From assembly GCA_019188255.1 (NCBI GenBank), contig JAETXT010000002.1:5270001-5334000 (forward strand): 64,000 nt of DNA. The letters run 5' to 3'. The stretch is from Verticillium longisporum (lineage: Eukaryota > Ascomycota > Sordariomycetes > Glomerellales > Plectosphaerellaceae). Below, in pieces: positions 54,426 to 64,000 of this stretch; positions within the stretch are counted from its first letter, which is position 1, and every line of letters starts with the position of its first letter. A program made the translations under genes and the position numbers. The notes under the pieces are model-generated. The model was given only the letters and a program-made list of their open reading frames with translations, had not been told where the DNA came from and made no database searches.

Positions 54426-56453
54426 ATGACGGGTCGCTACTCCCTGAGAGCAACCCCCAGGTCAGTCGATTCTCGCTAACCTTGTGCTGCCCGGCCATCT
54501 TCCGCCTGTCGCATACGCTGACCCTCACCAGAAAGAAGGAACTCTTCACTGGTATGGTAGAGACCCCGCGTCCTGTCTCCCGCCGCACATCCTGTCGCCG
54601 CTCGCACACGCCTGCTGGAGAGAGCCCTGAGCCCACAGCCGACCTCGACTCTCTGTCAGATAACCTCAAGCCCGAGACCGCACGACGAAGAGGCATTCCC
54701 AAGTTCAAAGAAGATATTGACGACGACGAGGTCGACCTCGGAGCACCAATGAAGAAGTCTGCTACCAACGGCCACGCCAATGGCAATGGTAATGGTCACG
54801 CTAATGGATATGCCAACGGCAACGGTCACACCAACGCACATGCCAATGGCAATGGCAATGGCAACGGCCACACCAACGGCTCTGCGTACGGCACCATGGA
54901 GGATGTCAAGCCCCTTGCCACCGGACGCGCTCCCTTTGTGACCGCCGAAGATGTGCTGTCCGACGTTGCGACCAACGGCAAGCCTGCGACCGCCGCCAAC
55001 AGCAATGAGCCCATGTACAAGGATGGCGAAATCATTGACGGCTGGAAAGTCGGCACCGACCCCAAGATTGACTTCTCGGGCGAGTTCGAATTTGGCGGCA
55101 GCTTTGGCACCATGGCCCTCATGATTGGATTCCCTCTGCTCATGTGGTACATGTGGATCGGTGCAACCTACTACGACGGCAAGCCCCCGATGCGCGTCGA
55201 GGGTCAATCCTGGAGCGACTTTGGTGCTCACCTCTTCAACCTTGTCTACACAGGCGCCTATCCTTCGTTCCGTGCCTGGAAGATCTACTGGACCTTCTTC
55301 ATCTTCGAGGGTGCCTGTTACTGCCTTCTCCCCGGCGTCTGGGCCTGGGGAAAGCCCCTCGCCCACGAGAATGGCAAGCAGCTGAAGTACTACTGCAGCG
55401 CCTACGCTAGTCTGTACTTCACCATCGCGGTCATGGCGGCGCTGCACTTTACCGGTCTCTTCCCCGTCTATACATTCATCGACGAATTTGGCCCTCTGAT
55501 GTCCGTTGCCATCATTAGCGGCTTCCTCGTCTCCTTCGTCGCCTACTTCTCTGCCTTGGCTCGTGGCGCCCAGCACCGTATGACTGGATACCCCATCTAC
55601 GACTTCTTCCTGGGCGCTGAGCTGAATCCCCGCATGTTCGGCATCCTCGACTTCAAGATGTTCTTCGAGGTTAGGATCCCCTGGTACATCCTCCTTGGCC
55701 TGAGCTGCGGCGCCGCTGCCCGTCAGTACGAGCGTTACGGCTACGTGTCTGGCGAGGTCCTCTTCCTCGTCATGGCGCACTACCTGTATGCCAACGCCTG
55801 CTCCAAGGGCGAAGAGCTCATCGTGCCCACCTGGGACATGTACTACGAGAAGTGGGGCTTTATGCTCATCTTCTGGAACCTCGCCGGTGTACCGCTCTCC
55901 TACTGCCACTGCACCATTTACCTTGCCAACCACCACCCCGACGAGTACCGCTGGAACCCCTACGCACTGACGGCTCTCTTCATCGCCTACCTCTTCGTTT
56001 ACTGGGTTTGGGACACGTGCAACTCGCAGAAGAACTTCTACCGCTTCTCCGAGCGCGGCCAGGCCGCCCAGCGCAAGTCCTTCCCCCAGCTTCCCTGGCA
56101 GACGGTCAAGAACCCCAAGATCATCAAGGCTGCGAACGGCGGCACCATCCTCGTCGACGGCTGGTACGGCCTCGCCCGCAAGGTTCACTACACCTGCGAT
56201 GCCTTCTTCGCCATCTGCTGGGGTCTCATCACAGGTTTCAACAGCCCCTTTCCTTGGTTCTACCCCGTCTTCTTCTGCGGCATGATTGCCCACCGTGCGG
56301 CGCGCGACATCCGCAAGTGCAGGCAGAAGTACGGCGAGGCTTGGCTCGAGTACGAGCGCCAGGTGCCCTACCTTCTCATTCCGGTATGTGCCCGCCCTTT
56401 TCTGATCACGGTATGAAACTTGACTGACTTCTCATTGATAGTACGTCATCTAA
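54426..56453 (+). CDS. erg4: C-24(28) sterol reductase Erg4
   Basis: Three exons (54426-54460, 54532-56383, 56442-56453) give 632 residues; the last exon encodes only YVI and the stop. After a cytosolic N-terminus of about 190 residues with an Asn/Gly/His repeat, the membrane domain shows the ERG4/ERG24 family features: [40 protein letters not shown], the NADPH-binding region, [20 protein letters not shown], and the C-terminal [20 protein letters not shown] with ..[11 protein letters not shown]. It catalyses the last step of ergosterol synthesis in the ER. Lack of the Erg24-type tail and the YVI end place it with Erg4. The usual length is near 470 in yeast; the extra length is the N-terminal repeat region. 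Confidence 0.95.
54765..54880 (+). repeat. Degenerate AAYGGY-based repeat encoding Asn-Gly-His-rich tract in Erg4
   Basis: About 39 codons are almost only Asn, Gly, Ala, His and Thr (units such as NGNGHAN, NGNGHTN). The DNA repeats AATGGC/AACGGC/AATGGT with interspersed CACGCT/CACACC, indicating slippage-type expansion with synonymous drift. Confidence 0.9.
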
Positions 56454-57460
56454 AATGCATGTCAAGACAGTTCATAGAGACCTGTCGCAACATGTATGAA
56501 CAGGGGCGTGCGCCATCCTGCCTCTTCTTGTACATATTTGGATACGTCCACAGGCGTAGATTTCATTGCGCTCTTTCTTCTGGCCTTGCTAAAGAGTGAT
56601 TTTTCTTTAGAAGTCATCGGGTTTGTAATTACGGCTGGCGAAGAGACGGGAAGGGATTGGCCGTGTATATCCCGGGTGCGCGGTAGCGGGCTTGAAGGCT
56701 GCATGGGAAGCGCTGCGGAACGTGGGCAATTTACGTGTTGTAATCGCGGGCTGAGCCTTCTAGACGGCATGGCTAGTTGTAGACATACTCTAGTTTATTT
56801 TTACCTTCAGTTAACGATGTCGATGTTATCAATTTGACTGTCTTTCGGGTGGAACTGGGACTGTTGTGTGCGATGGGAAATTGTAGATTGTGAAATGGTG
56901 CGTTGTGTCCTGTGAGTGAGTTTTGTCGGACGGCATCACGTACGCCGGGTGAGGTCACTTATTACAAACATACATACATAAGGTACCCGAGCATGTTATC
57001 CAAGGAAGGAAAAAACTAGCGCAAGTAAGGCTTCCCGTGTTGGCGTAGACGGCGGGAATGGTTGACGAACGAAACATGTGACCATAGCACACCCAGACGA
57101 AGCAAATCGAGCATGGAAGCATTACTGTCAAGCTAGACTACACCTCCTCCCCATCACCCGTCTATGATGAGAGTCCGCCGAGAAAAAATGGATAGCATGG
57201 TGTCACAATAGTACAATACGGCGTGCATTCTCCAGCGAATTGCCCCTTGACCTGGAACCCGGATGGCGCGATTCGTTATTCCTGCCATGTGCCCCAAGTT
57301 CCCCCTCCGTTCGCCGGACAACTCCGTTTACCGTATGAAAGTTGCGAGTAGAGCTCGCAGGTTTGAATAGTCCCAATGCCCGGGCACCGAAAAGGATCAC
57401 TTGTGTAGGTACAGCTTGTCGACCCTTCGACGCCCGGGAGAGATGTTGTCGAGATGACCC
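56454..57460. other. Convergent intergenic region
   Basis: 1 kb between Erg4 (+) and V-ATPase subunit c (-). No conserved ORF was recognised; a short CATA repeat lies near 56969-56981. Confidence 0.5.
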
Positions 57461-58325
57461 TTAGCAGGTGGTGTTCAGAGTCGCCTTGGAGTTCATGAGC
57501 AGGGCGACAATGAGGCCGTAAAGACCTGGACCACGTTAGTCAAGAGCCAGATGATCCCAAAGCGAGGACCTTACCCAGAACTTCGGCGAAAATGAGAATC
57601 AGGATCATTCCGACAAAGAGACGGGGCTGTTGCGCGGTACCACGGACACCGGCGTCGCCAACGATGCCAATGGCGAAACCGGCGGCGAGACCGGCGAGAC
57701 CGACAGCCAGACCGGCACCGAACTGGATGAACCCAGTGTAGAGAGGCATAGTCTGCTGGAGACCGTCTGAGATAAGGACCGAGACGACAAGACCGTAGAT
57801 ACCAATGATACCAGCCATAATGACGGGAACAATGTCTGAAGCGCGCGTTAGCCACATGCAGGGCTCGAGGTTTGAGAGATTCGGGAGGGGAACGCGGCCG
57901 TACTCTTGACGATCAAGTCGGGGCGGAGAACACCCATAGCCGCGATGCCGACACCAGACTTGGCGGTGCCGTAAGAGGCACCAAGGCAGGTGAAGACGAT
58001 GGCGACTGTGCAGCCCATGGCACCGAAGAAGGGCTAAATGATATCGAGATTAGCTGATTGAATACCGAGGTGTCGAGGCCATGCTGAAATAGCTCATCGT
58101 GTACGAGTACGACGTCATGGAATCGGGAGCCGAAGCAGGGGGTGACGAACCGCATAGACGGGGCTGCGAGGGCAAGAAATGTTAGTATTTGGTCATTTTG
58201 GCCAAGTATTCGCGCGCGTAGAGATGTCGGGATCCGTGATCATTGATGATCGAAGCTCCGAGGGATGGACAGGAGCTTGGGAAGGGGGGCAACACGTAGG
58301 CGACATACCAGAGTTCGGAAGACAT
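57461..58325 (-). CDS. vma3: V-type ATPase proteolipid subunit c (Vma3)
   Basis: Five exons (58325-58309, 58163-58151, 58033-57904, 57835-57575, 57525-57461) give 161 residues, the family length. Exon 2 is a 13-nt microexon. The protein starts [20 protein letters not shown] and has four transmembrane helices in two repeats ([60 protein letters not shown] and [21 protein letters not shown]). The ion-binding Glu lies in helix 4 (ILIFAEVLG). It forms the c-ring of the vacuolar H+ pump; [20 protein letters not shown] and the end [10 protein letters not shown] are typical of c rather than c' or c''. It is divergent from Snu13. Confidence 0.97.
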
Positions 58326-58810
58326 CTTAGCTGTTGTGGTGATGGGATTGGAAAAAGAAGGGTTGGAAATGTAAAGGAGAGCTTCGCGAAGATCGGGAGA
58401 TGGCTCGGGTCGGGACTTCGAAAGGTTGCAGTTGCTTGTTGACGGGACGTGGGTGGCTGGAGGCTCGGCTGCTATTGTGAGGTTGCTTGATCGATGTCTG
58501 GATTCCAGGCTGGCGCGCCTTGCTTGGTGCAGGTTTTGCGGGAAGCTCCTTGCTGACCTAAGATCCACGGCAGCCGGATATTATGTTTCTCCGAATTTGA
58601 CATGCCCCACCACAGCACCAGCCAATTGTGGAGCTTGGCGTCTCTCATAGTGGGAATTTTTTTTTCCAAGGCCATACCATGCCGCTTTTTCTTGCATCAC
58701 GAGCATCATTTCTTCAACGACTTCCAGCATATCTGAACAGGGCGAGCCACCGCAAGGAACCCTGCGCCAAATTTCCCAGACCCTATTCGAGCACTCCGAA
58801 CGACCATAAA
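58326..58810. promoter_or_regulatory. Divergent promoter region, Vma3 / Snu13
   Basis: 485 bp shared by two housekeeping genes. The Snu13 frame remains open upstream to an ATG at 58679, so part of this region may be translated (see findings). Confidence 0.5.
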
Positions 58811-59246
58811 ATGGCTTCCGAAAGCGCTGCCTGGCCCCTGGCCGATGCTGCCCTCGAGCAGGAGCTCCTCGACATGGTTCAGCAGTGCTCGCACTACCGC
58901 CAGCTGAAGAAGGGCGCCAACGAGGCCACCAAGTCCCTCAACCGTGGTGTCTCTGAGCTCATCGTTCTCGCTGCCGATACTACCCCTCTCGCCATCCTGC
59001 TTCACTTGCCTCTTCTGTGCGAGGACAAGAGTAAGTCTTAGCTGGACGAATCCACACAGTTCCAGACCGCCATACTAACAATGTGCAGACGTTCCCTACG
59101 TTTACGTCAAGAGCAAGATCGCCCTGGGCCGTGCCTGCGGTGTCAGCCGTGCTGTTATCGCCGCTAGCATCACCAGCAACGAGGGCAGCGAGCTCGCCAA
59201 CTCCATCCGCACCCTTCGCGAGAAGGTTGAGCGCCTTGCTATCTAA
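58811..59246 (+). CDS. snu13: U4/U6.U5 tri-snRNP and box C/D snoRNP protein Snu13 (15.5K)
   Basis: Two exons (58811-59030, 59089-59246) give 125 residues, the exact family size. It is an L7Ae/L30e-fold kink-turn RNA-binding protein: [40 protein letters not shown] (RNA-binding signature), [40 protein letters not shown] and SRAVIAASI. It binds U4 snRNA and box C/D snoRNAs in the nucleus and nucleolus. The start at [12 protein letters not shown] fits homologues, but the frame is open upstream to an ATG at 58679 that would add 44 residues. It is divergent from Vma3. Confidence 0.96.
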
Positions 59247-61209
59247 GATACCCACAAATCAACGGCGTTGGGACTGGAATGCTAGGGTCATACGAAGCCT
59301 GTCAAGGCCACCTCTTACGTGCGGGGATGTGAAATTTTTTGTTGCGTATCAGGGAAGCTGAACAAGCAGTAGTTGGCTCAGTCAGGAAATAAAAGCCACC
59401 AAGTCTGGGAACCTCGCATCGCTTGTGACTTTATAAATGGATGGTCTATACCTCACTGGCGCACGGCCAAGCTGCGCTGTATGTAATGTGCCAGATATTT
59501 TTTATCTTGGCTTTGTACTTATCATGGACGCACCAGTCGGAGCACCATACGCGTAAAGAGTCTAGAAAACCGCATCAAGGTATTCATTCTACAAGGTGTG
59601 GTTTTGCAGAAAATAACCTACTCGAAGCTCCGAAGAGGCCAGTCTCTTAGCAGAGGCAGCAACCACGTTGACCGTGTAGTAAGGGACGATGGAGTGGCAT
59701 ACCACTCCTGTTAAGCTACAACCGCCTGGATGTCATTCTTTACACTGCGACGTGCATCCCAATGTCTGCCAGGCCAAAATCTGCTTAGCACAGCTTGGTA
59801 CATTAAGGCTCCACGAGTGTACCGTCAACGTAGTGCTTGAACCATTCAGGCAGGCTGTGACCTTTGGGCTTGAATTCAAGACTGAAACACCAGCTTGGGA
59901 AGACGAGAGATTCGATTCCCTCCAAGTGCAAAAGGAACTGGCGTCTGATGAGCTAATATTGGGACATTTTCACAACCTTTGACAGTAAGGTACCCTATTG
60001 TGAGCACAAAGTAGCAAGATATGGGTGGCTTCTGCAGCACTGGACATGTGAAAATGGCTTGAAACTCCCGTTCCACGTTCATTGACCCAGTATCCGTAGC
60101 ACATCGACGATGCTCAATACTCTGGACTACTTTGCCAAGCAGTCTTCGCCCTGTCCCAGCGAATGTTTGGTCGGAAAATATGTCATGCCGAACTGTCGAG
60201 CAGAATTATCTTATCACAGAGACCGGTATAATACACCTTTATCTGCCACGTGCAGAGCCCAGGTAACGTATGAATCAGTTGCGCGATTGCCGCAGCTTTC
60301 GATGATAAATGGTGGTCATGATCTGGTACCAAATGTTTAAAAGACGAAGATCTTGGTGTCTGAGCTCGGTCTATGTATGTTAAGATATCTAGAAACGCTG
60401 ACCCGAAATGGTAATTTGGAACCTGTACGAAATAGGGACCCGCTAATCCGACTCTGGTTGTCAGCCCTGTCCCCAATTGTTTCGAGCAAAAGTGACCGAG
60501 CGAACCACGGCGTGAAGCGAGGACCTATCACCTTAGTCGAACAACTTGCACAACATGAACTGCAGAGGAGAGTGGTCCCAGTAGATGATTGGGTCTAGGC
60601 GTATCACGGATAGGAGTTCCTGGGATTCCTTTCGAGAAGGACTTTATAACCAGGGTGAGACCGGGGTTGTATCGATCGACAGCCTCCGGCTTCGCGATGC
60701 ACGCCATTGTTACGCGCTGTCGGATTCCGGCCCCAATCTCGGCGATCCCCTACGAGAGCCGAAGGCTACATCTTCGGCGTCGGGGGGTAGCAGATCCCGG
60801 AGGAGCATGAGCTCTGAGGCGAACCATCAGACGACTTTGGTAAATAACGTGCCAGACGTCTCACAGACATCAGGCAATGGCACGGAACTTGAGCAACCGA
60901 ACACGCCACTTGAGGCAGGTGGTTCTTAATAAGCAACCGCAAGGCGCGAAAGTGTTGAATTGGCATCCTCATTTCCATCGTTGCCGAGGGCTCCACTAAA
61001 ATGTGATTCAGGGGCAAAAAAAAAAGAGGGTGCCTCGTACGACGGGCTGCTACTACCTCCGAAAATGGGTCCGTCACGCTCGGTGGGCAGTGCCTCAACT
61101 CAATCTCAATTAAAGAAAACATTTCAGACTCAACCATCGAGGCTAGCAAAGGCAAACTCTCGCTCGACCACCAGACAAGACCATCGCCAAACGCGCGCAT
61201 TGCTTCGCC
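59247..61209. other. 2-kb intergenic region between Snu13 and Erg3
   Basis: No conserved gene was recognised. A 114-codon + ORF (60585-60929) is Ser/Arg-rich without family features. The Erg3 promoter must lie at the right end. A tRNA-like T-loop near 59909 has no matching stems. Confidence 0.45.
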
Positions 61210-62254
61210 ATGGACGCCGCTCTTGAGATCCTTGACCCTTTGGTCTTTGACAGGGCCTACGCCTACTTTCACCCAGCCGTGACGGCCCCTAACGCCACAG
61301 AGTCGCTGTCGTCGGCTGTCTACGAGTCGGCATGGGCACGCGACAACATCCTACGCCAGTGCACCTCGATCCTTCTGATCACACAGATTGGCGCCTCGCT
61401 ACTGTATTTCATCTTCAGCGCATTCTCATACTACTTCATATTTGACCGTCGCCTTGAGTACCACCCACGTTTTCTGAAGAATCAGGTGCGCCAGGAAATC
61501 GCATCGTCAATGTGGGCCGTGCCTTTCATCAACATTCTCACCCTGCCGTGGTTCCTGGGCGAAGTCCGTGGCAAGAGCTTCCTCTACAGCAATGTCAGCG
61601 ACTATGGTTGGACATGGATGGCCGTCTCGACAGTCCTGTTCATGATCTGGAACGACCTGCTCATTTACTGGATTCACCGTCTCGAGCACCATCCCAGCGT
61701 GTACAAGTACATTCACAAGCCCCATCACAAGTGGATCAGTGAGTTTGCTTCTCACGCTCATCGCATGCTGCAAAGTCTGACCTGTTTAGTGCCCACGCCC
61801 TGGGCGGCTCTGGCCTTTCACCCTCTTGACGGCTATGTCCAATCTCTGCCGTACCAGTCAGTTCCTCTTCTGCAAAGTGCAGCCTGAACCGGCTTGACCT
61901 AGTACTGACCGTTCGATCAGCGCCTTTGTGTTCCTCTGTCCCGTGCAGAAGCACCTGTATCTGGTTCTGTTCATCCTCGTCCAAATCTGGACCATCTTCA
62001 TCCATGACGGCGACATGATCTCCGGCCACTGGCTCGAGAAGTACATCAACAGCCCTGCACATCACACGCTGCACCACCTGTACTTCAACGTCAACTATGG
62101 ACAGTACTTCACATGGGCTGACAATGCGTTTGATTCGCACCGCGCGCCCCGTCCCGAACTGGATCCTCTGCATGATGCTCTCAGGGTCATGCGTGAGAAG
62201 GGCCTCGTCGATGAGAAGGGCGAACCCATCCCTCAGAGGAAGAAGGACGACTAA
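61210..62254 (+). CDS. erg3: C-5 sterol desaturase Erg3
   Basis: Three exons (61210-61738, 61790-61856, 61921-62254) give 309 residues. Transmembrane helices surround the histidine motifs of the fatty acid hydroxylase superfamily: HRLEHH with YKYIHKPHHKW, and HHTLHHLYFNVNYGQYFTWA. WNDLLIYWIHRLEHHPSVYK and FILVQIWTIFIHDGDMISGH are typical Erg3 segments. The enzyme introduces the C-5 double bond into episterol in the ER. It is somewhat shorter than many homologues (about 340-360). It ends PQRKKDD without a classical dilysine signal. It lies 4.8 kb from Erg4 on the same strand. Confidence 0.95.
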
Positions 62255-63000
62255 AGGGCTTTCAATTGAGCACTGCGACGTTCCGAAAGACGGGACGACG
62301 TGACACAATCCTAGAGAGAGAAAAATAGAGACAGACCGCGCGGAATAGCGGACACATGGTAATTCAGCATGCTGGCATGCCTCGGATCGACTTATTCGAT
62401 GGCTTGGAGCTAGGCTCACACGGGGTTTACTATTTTTTAATACATGTTAATATGATACCCGACTTTGACAATGTCATCGAGGGAATAACGAATCGAAATA
62501 CTCAAGCCAAGCAAGACTCCCAAATTTCTCTGTATGTGGTGATGACAGTTTGACGATGGAAGCGGAGCTGCTGTTTGTAAAGGTACCGGGGCTGGCCTGT
62601 TCTAAGCAAGGGCTTGGTTGGGGTCAGGTTGGAGACCCAGGAAAAGGTGGTACCGCCTTGACCCAATTGCCAGTGCAGGGCAGGCCACGTACGGTCGGTG
62701 CACAAACAAAGTATGTACGTCATGTCATCGAATGTCAGTCGCGACCTGACTGACTACCTGCCTTACCTACCTACCTACCTAGGTACCTTAACTACCTATC
62801 TCGCTGCGTGCTTTCTACGGCCCAGTGGCTAGACTTCAACAGTTCAACATCACGGTGACTTTACTTCACACGAGCAGGGGATTGGCGCAGATACTATTGA
62901 GCTGACAATGGAACTCAACCTGGCATAGGTCTACCCAGTCAGAGTCTAGTCCCACAGTCGTTTCGTTCACTCGCACCCTTGTTGGCACAACCCCGCCACA
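62255..63000. promoter_or_regulatory. Region upstream of the SacI-domain gene
   Basis: 746 bp with no conserved ORF. A run of ACCT units ending in CTAGGTACC occupies 62754-62798, the strongest example of this tetranucleotide in the window. Confidence 0.5.
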
Positions 63001-64000
63001 ATGCCCGGCATCGCTCGCAAGGTGGTCATTTGCGCGGCGATCGACGGCCTCATCGTACAGCCTCTGTCCTCCAAAGGGCAGCGCCCCGCGCAGCCCGTCC
63101 GCATAGGATATGGTGACGGTGCCATTTCCCCAGCGCCGCGGGATCAACTCCCTGATCTCACCAAACCCAACGCCTCGTTCGAGGCTTTTGGTGTTGTGGG
63201 TTTGTTGACATCACAAGAGCTTCCCTCTCTGAAGCAGGCGTCTGACCTTCTCTCTCTCACATAGGCCTGATTACCCTTTCAAAACTAGATTTCCTCATCA
63301 CAATTACCCGTCGACACCAGGTCGCTCAAATTCTAGGATTTCCCATCTACGTTGTCACCGAGGTTGCGATCACACCATGCGCCTCTCGTCAGGAAGCCGA
63401 AGATGCCGTTCATCGGACCTCCGTGCAGCTGCAGACCCGTACTGATGACACGGACGCAGAGGACTCGGACAGCGATAGTACCATCGAGTTGATGGCCCAC
63501 GCTGCCGACGAGGTAGGCGATCAGACGCAGTCAGAGGGCTCCATCTCAGCAGGCGTTAAGAGCACCGTCGCTGAAGACGTCATGAGTCGTAAGGGAGGCT
63601 ATGGTCGATTCGCTCAGCGCTGGTTCAGCAGCTCCGGCTGGATGCAGGGCCAGAAACGCAGCGCAGGCTGGGGCTGCACGACGACTGAGACGCCACGAGC
63701 TTCGATGGATCAGCGACCGGACCTGGAGCCCCCGGCTGCATCGAAGGTGCCTCTGGAAGAAGAGGACGACAGAGTCAACGAGGCAAAGGCATCTTCTCTG
63801 CTTCCCAAATTGCTCCGAACTGCGCAAATTCTTTACGGGTCATCCAGGAGCTTCTTCTTCTCGTACGATGTAGACATTACCAGGCACTGGGCGACTCGAG
63901 CACAATCTCCATCTGATGGGCTGCCACTATACCGTCGCGTCAAACCTACATTCTTCTGGAACCGAAATACTTCTCAGCCATTCATTGATTCCGGAAACGA
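63001..64000 (+). CDS. SacI-domain phosphoinositide phosphatase, N-terminal part
   Basis: Exon 1 is 63001-63199; exon 2 starts at 63265 and remains open to the right edge, so the catalytic CX5R motif is outside the window. The N-terminus MPGIARKVVICAAIDGLIVQ leads to GLITLSKLDFLITITRRHQV and AQILGFPIYVVTEVAITP, the entry of the Sac phosphatase domain. A long acidic/serine-rich insertion follows (DTDAEDSDSDSTIE, DDRVNEAKASSLLPK). The Sac fold resumes at SFFFSYDVDITRHW, LPLYRRVKPTFFWNRN and QPFIDSGN. Proteins of this type dephosphorylate PI4P or related lipids on the ER, Golgi or endosomes. Whether a 5-phosphatase domain follows (synaptojanin-like) cannot be seen. The intron donor is GTTTGT. 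Confidence 0.85.

Noticed and set aside
54656..56293. 545-codon minus-strand ORF across Erg4
   Set aside because: It is exactly antisense to the Erg4 coding exon and reflects third-position C preference; composition is Val/Gly/Glu-rich with no family features.
59895..59935. tRNA-like T-loop (GATTCGATTCC)
   Set aside because: The T stem does not pair and no acceptor or anticodon stem can be built around it.

Overview
The window is nuclear DNA of a filamentous ascomycete (Pezizomycotina), most likely a Sordariomycete. The evidence is dense protein-coding genes on both strands, many short introns (about 46-90 nt) with GTRNGT donors and CTAAC/CTRAC branch sites, and a gene set typical of these fungi: the SIN kinase SepH/Cdc7, GPI-anchored Ecm33, the 21.3 kDa complex I subunit, sphingolipid delta-4 desaturase and translin. 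The genus cannot be fixed from sequence alone. I see no rRNA, convincing tRNA, CRISPR or bacterial-type feature.

Layout, left to right. 1-7.4 kb: DUF676 lipase (cut by the left edge), peroxisomal acyl-CoA synthetase, SPF45-like splicing factor, Ecm33. 7.4-11 kb: gene-poor stretch upstream of Ecm33. 11-24.3 kb: DNA glycosylase, Mnn9 mannosyltransferase, Qcr7, a mitochondrial carrier, a tiny 69-residue membrane protein, Dot5 peroxiredoxin, complex I 21.3 kDa subunit, Lto1, YCII protein. 24.6-32.9 kb: UPF0662 protein, ribosomal P1, UBA/UBX protein, Scs2/VAP, sphingolipid desaturase. 33-34 kb: AT-rich, TpA-rich island. 34.5-42.8 kb: Ice2, alpha/beta hydrolase, DUF218 protein, dihydrofolate synthase, a serine-rich protein of unknown function. 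44.6-51 kb: SepH kinase and translin. 51-54.4 kb: gene-free DNA holding a 571-bp inverted-repeat transposon. 54.4-64 kb: Erg4, V-ATPase subunit c, Snu13, Erg3, and a SacI-domain phosphatase cut by the right edge.

The genes are mostly housekeeping and not a single pathway, but three themes recur: membrane lipids and ER (Erg3, Erg4, delta-4 desaturase, Ice2, Scs2, SacI phosphatase), cell wall and secretion (Ecm33, Mnn9), and mitochondria (Qcr7, complex I subunit, NAD-type carrier, YCII protein). Several pairs are divergent and share a promoter (Qcr7/carrier, Lto1/YCII, V-ATPase c/Snu13, UPF0662/P1).

Four otherwise well-conserved genes carry single-site lesions: an in-frame TAG in the DUF676 lipase, an in-frame TGA in Ice2, a -1 frameshift inside the SepH kinase domain, and two -1 frameshifts in the alpha/beta hydrolase. 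The frameshifts fit the loss of one base in short runs, so assembly error is the first explanation to test. The best candidates for undescribed features are the inverted-repeat element at 53.1-53.7 kb with RIP-like differences between its arms, the 69-residue four-exon gene at 19.1-19.4 kb, the unknown 472-residue protein at 41.0-42.8 kb, and the presequence-like in-frame extension of Snu13.
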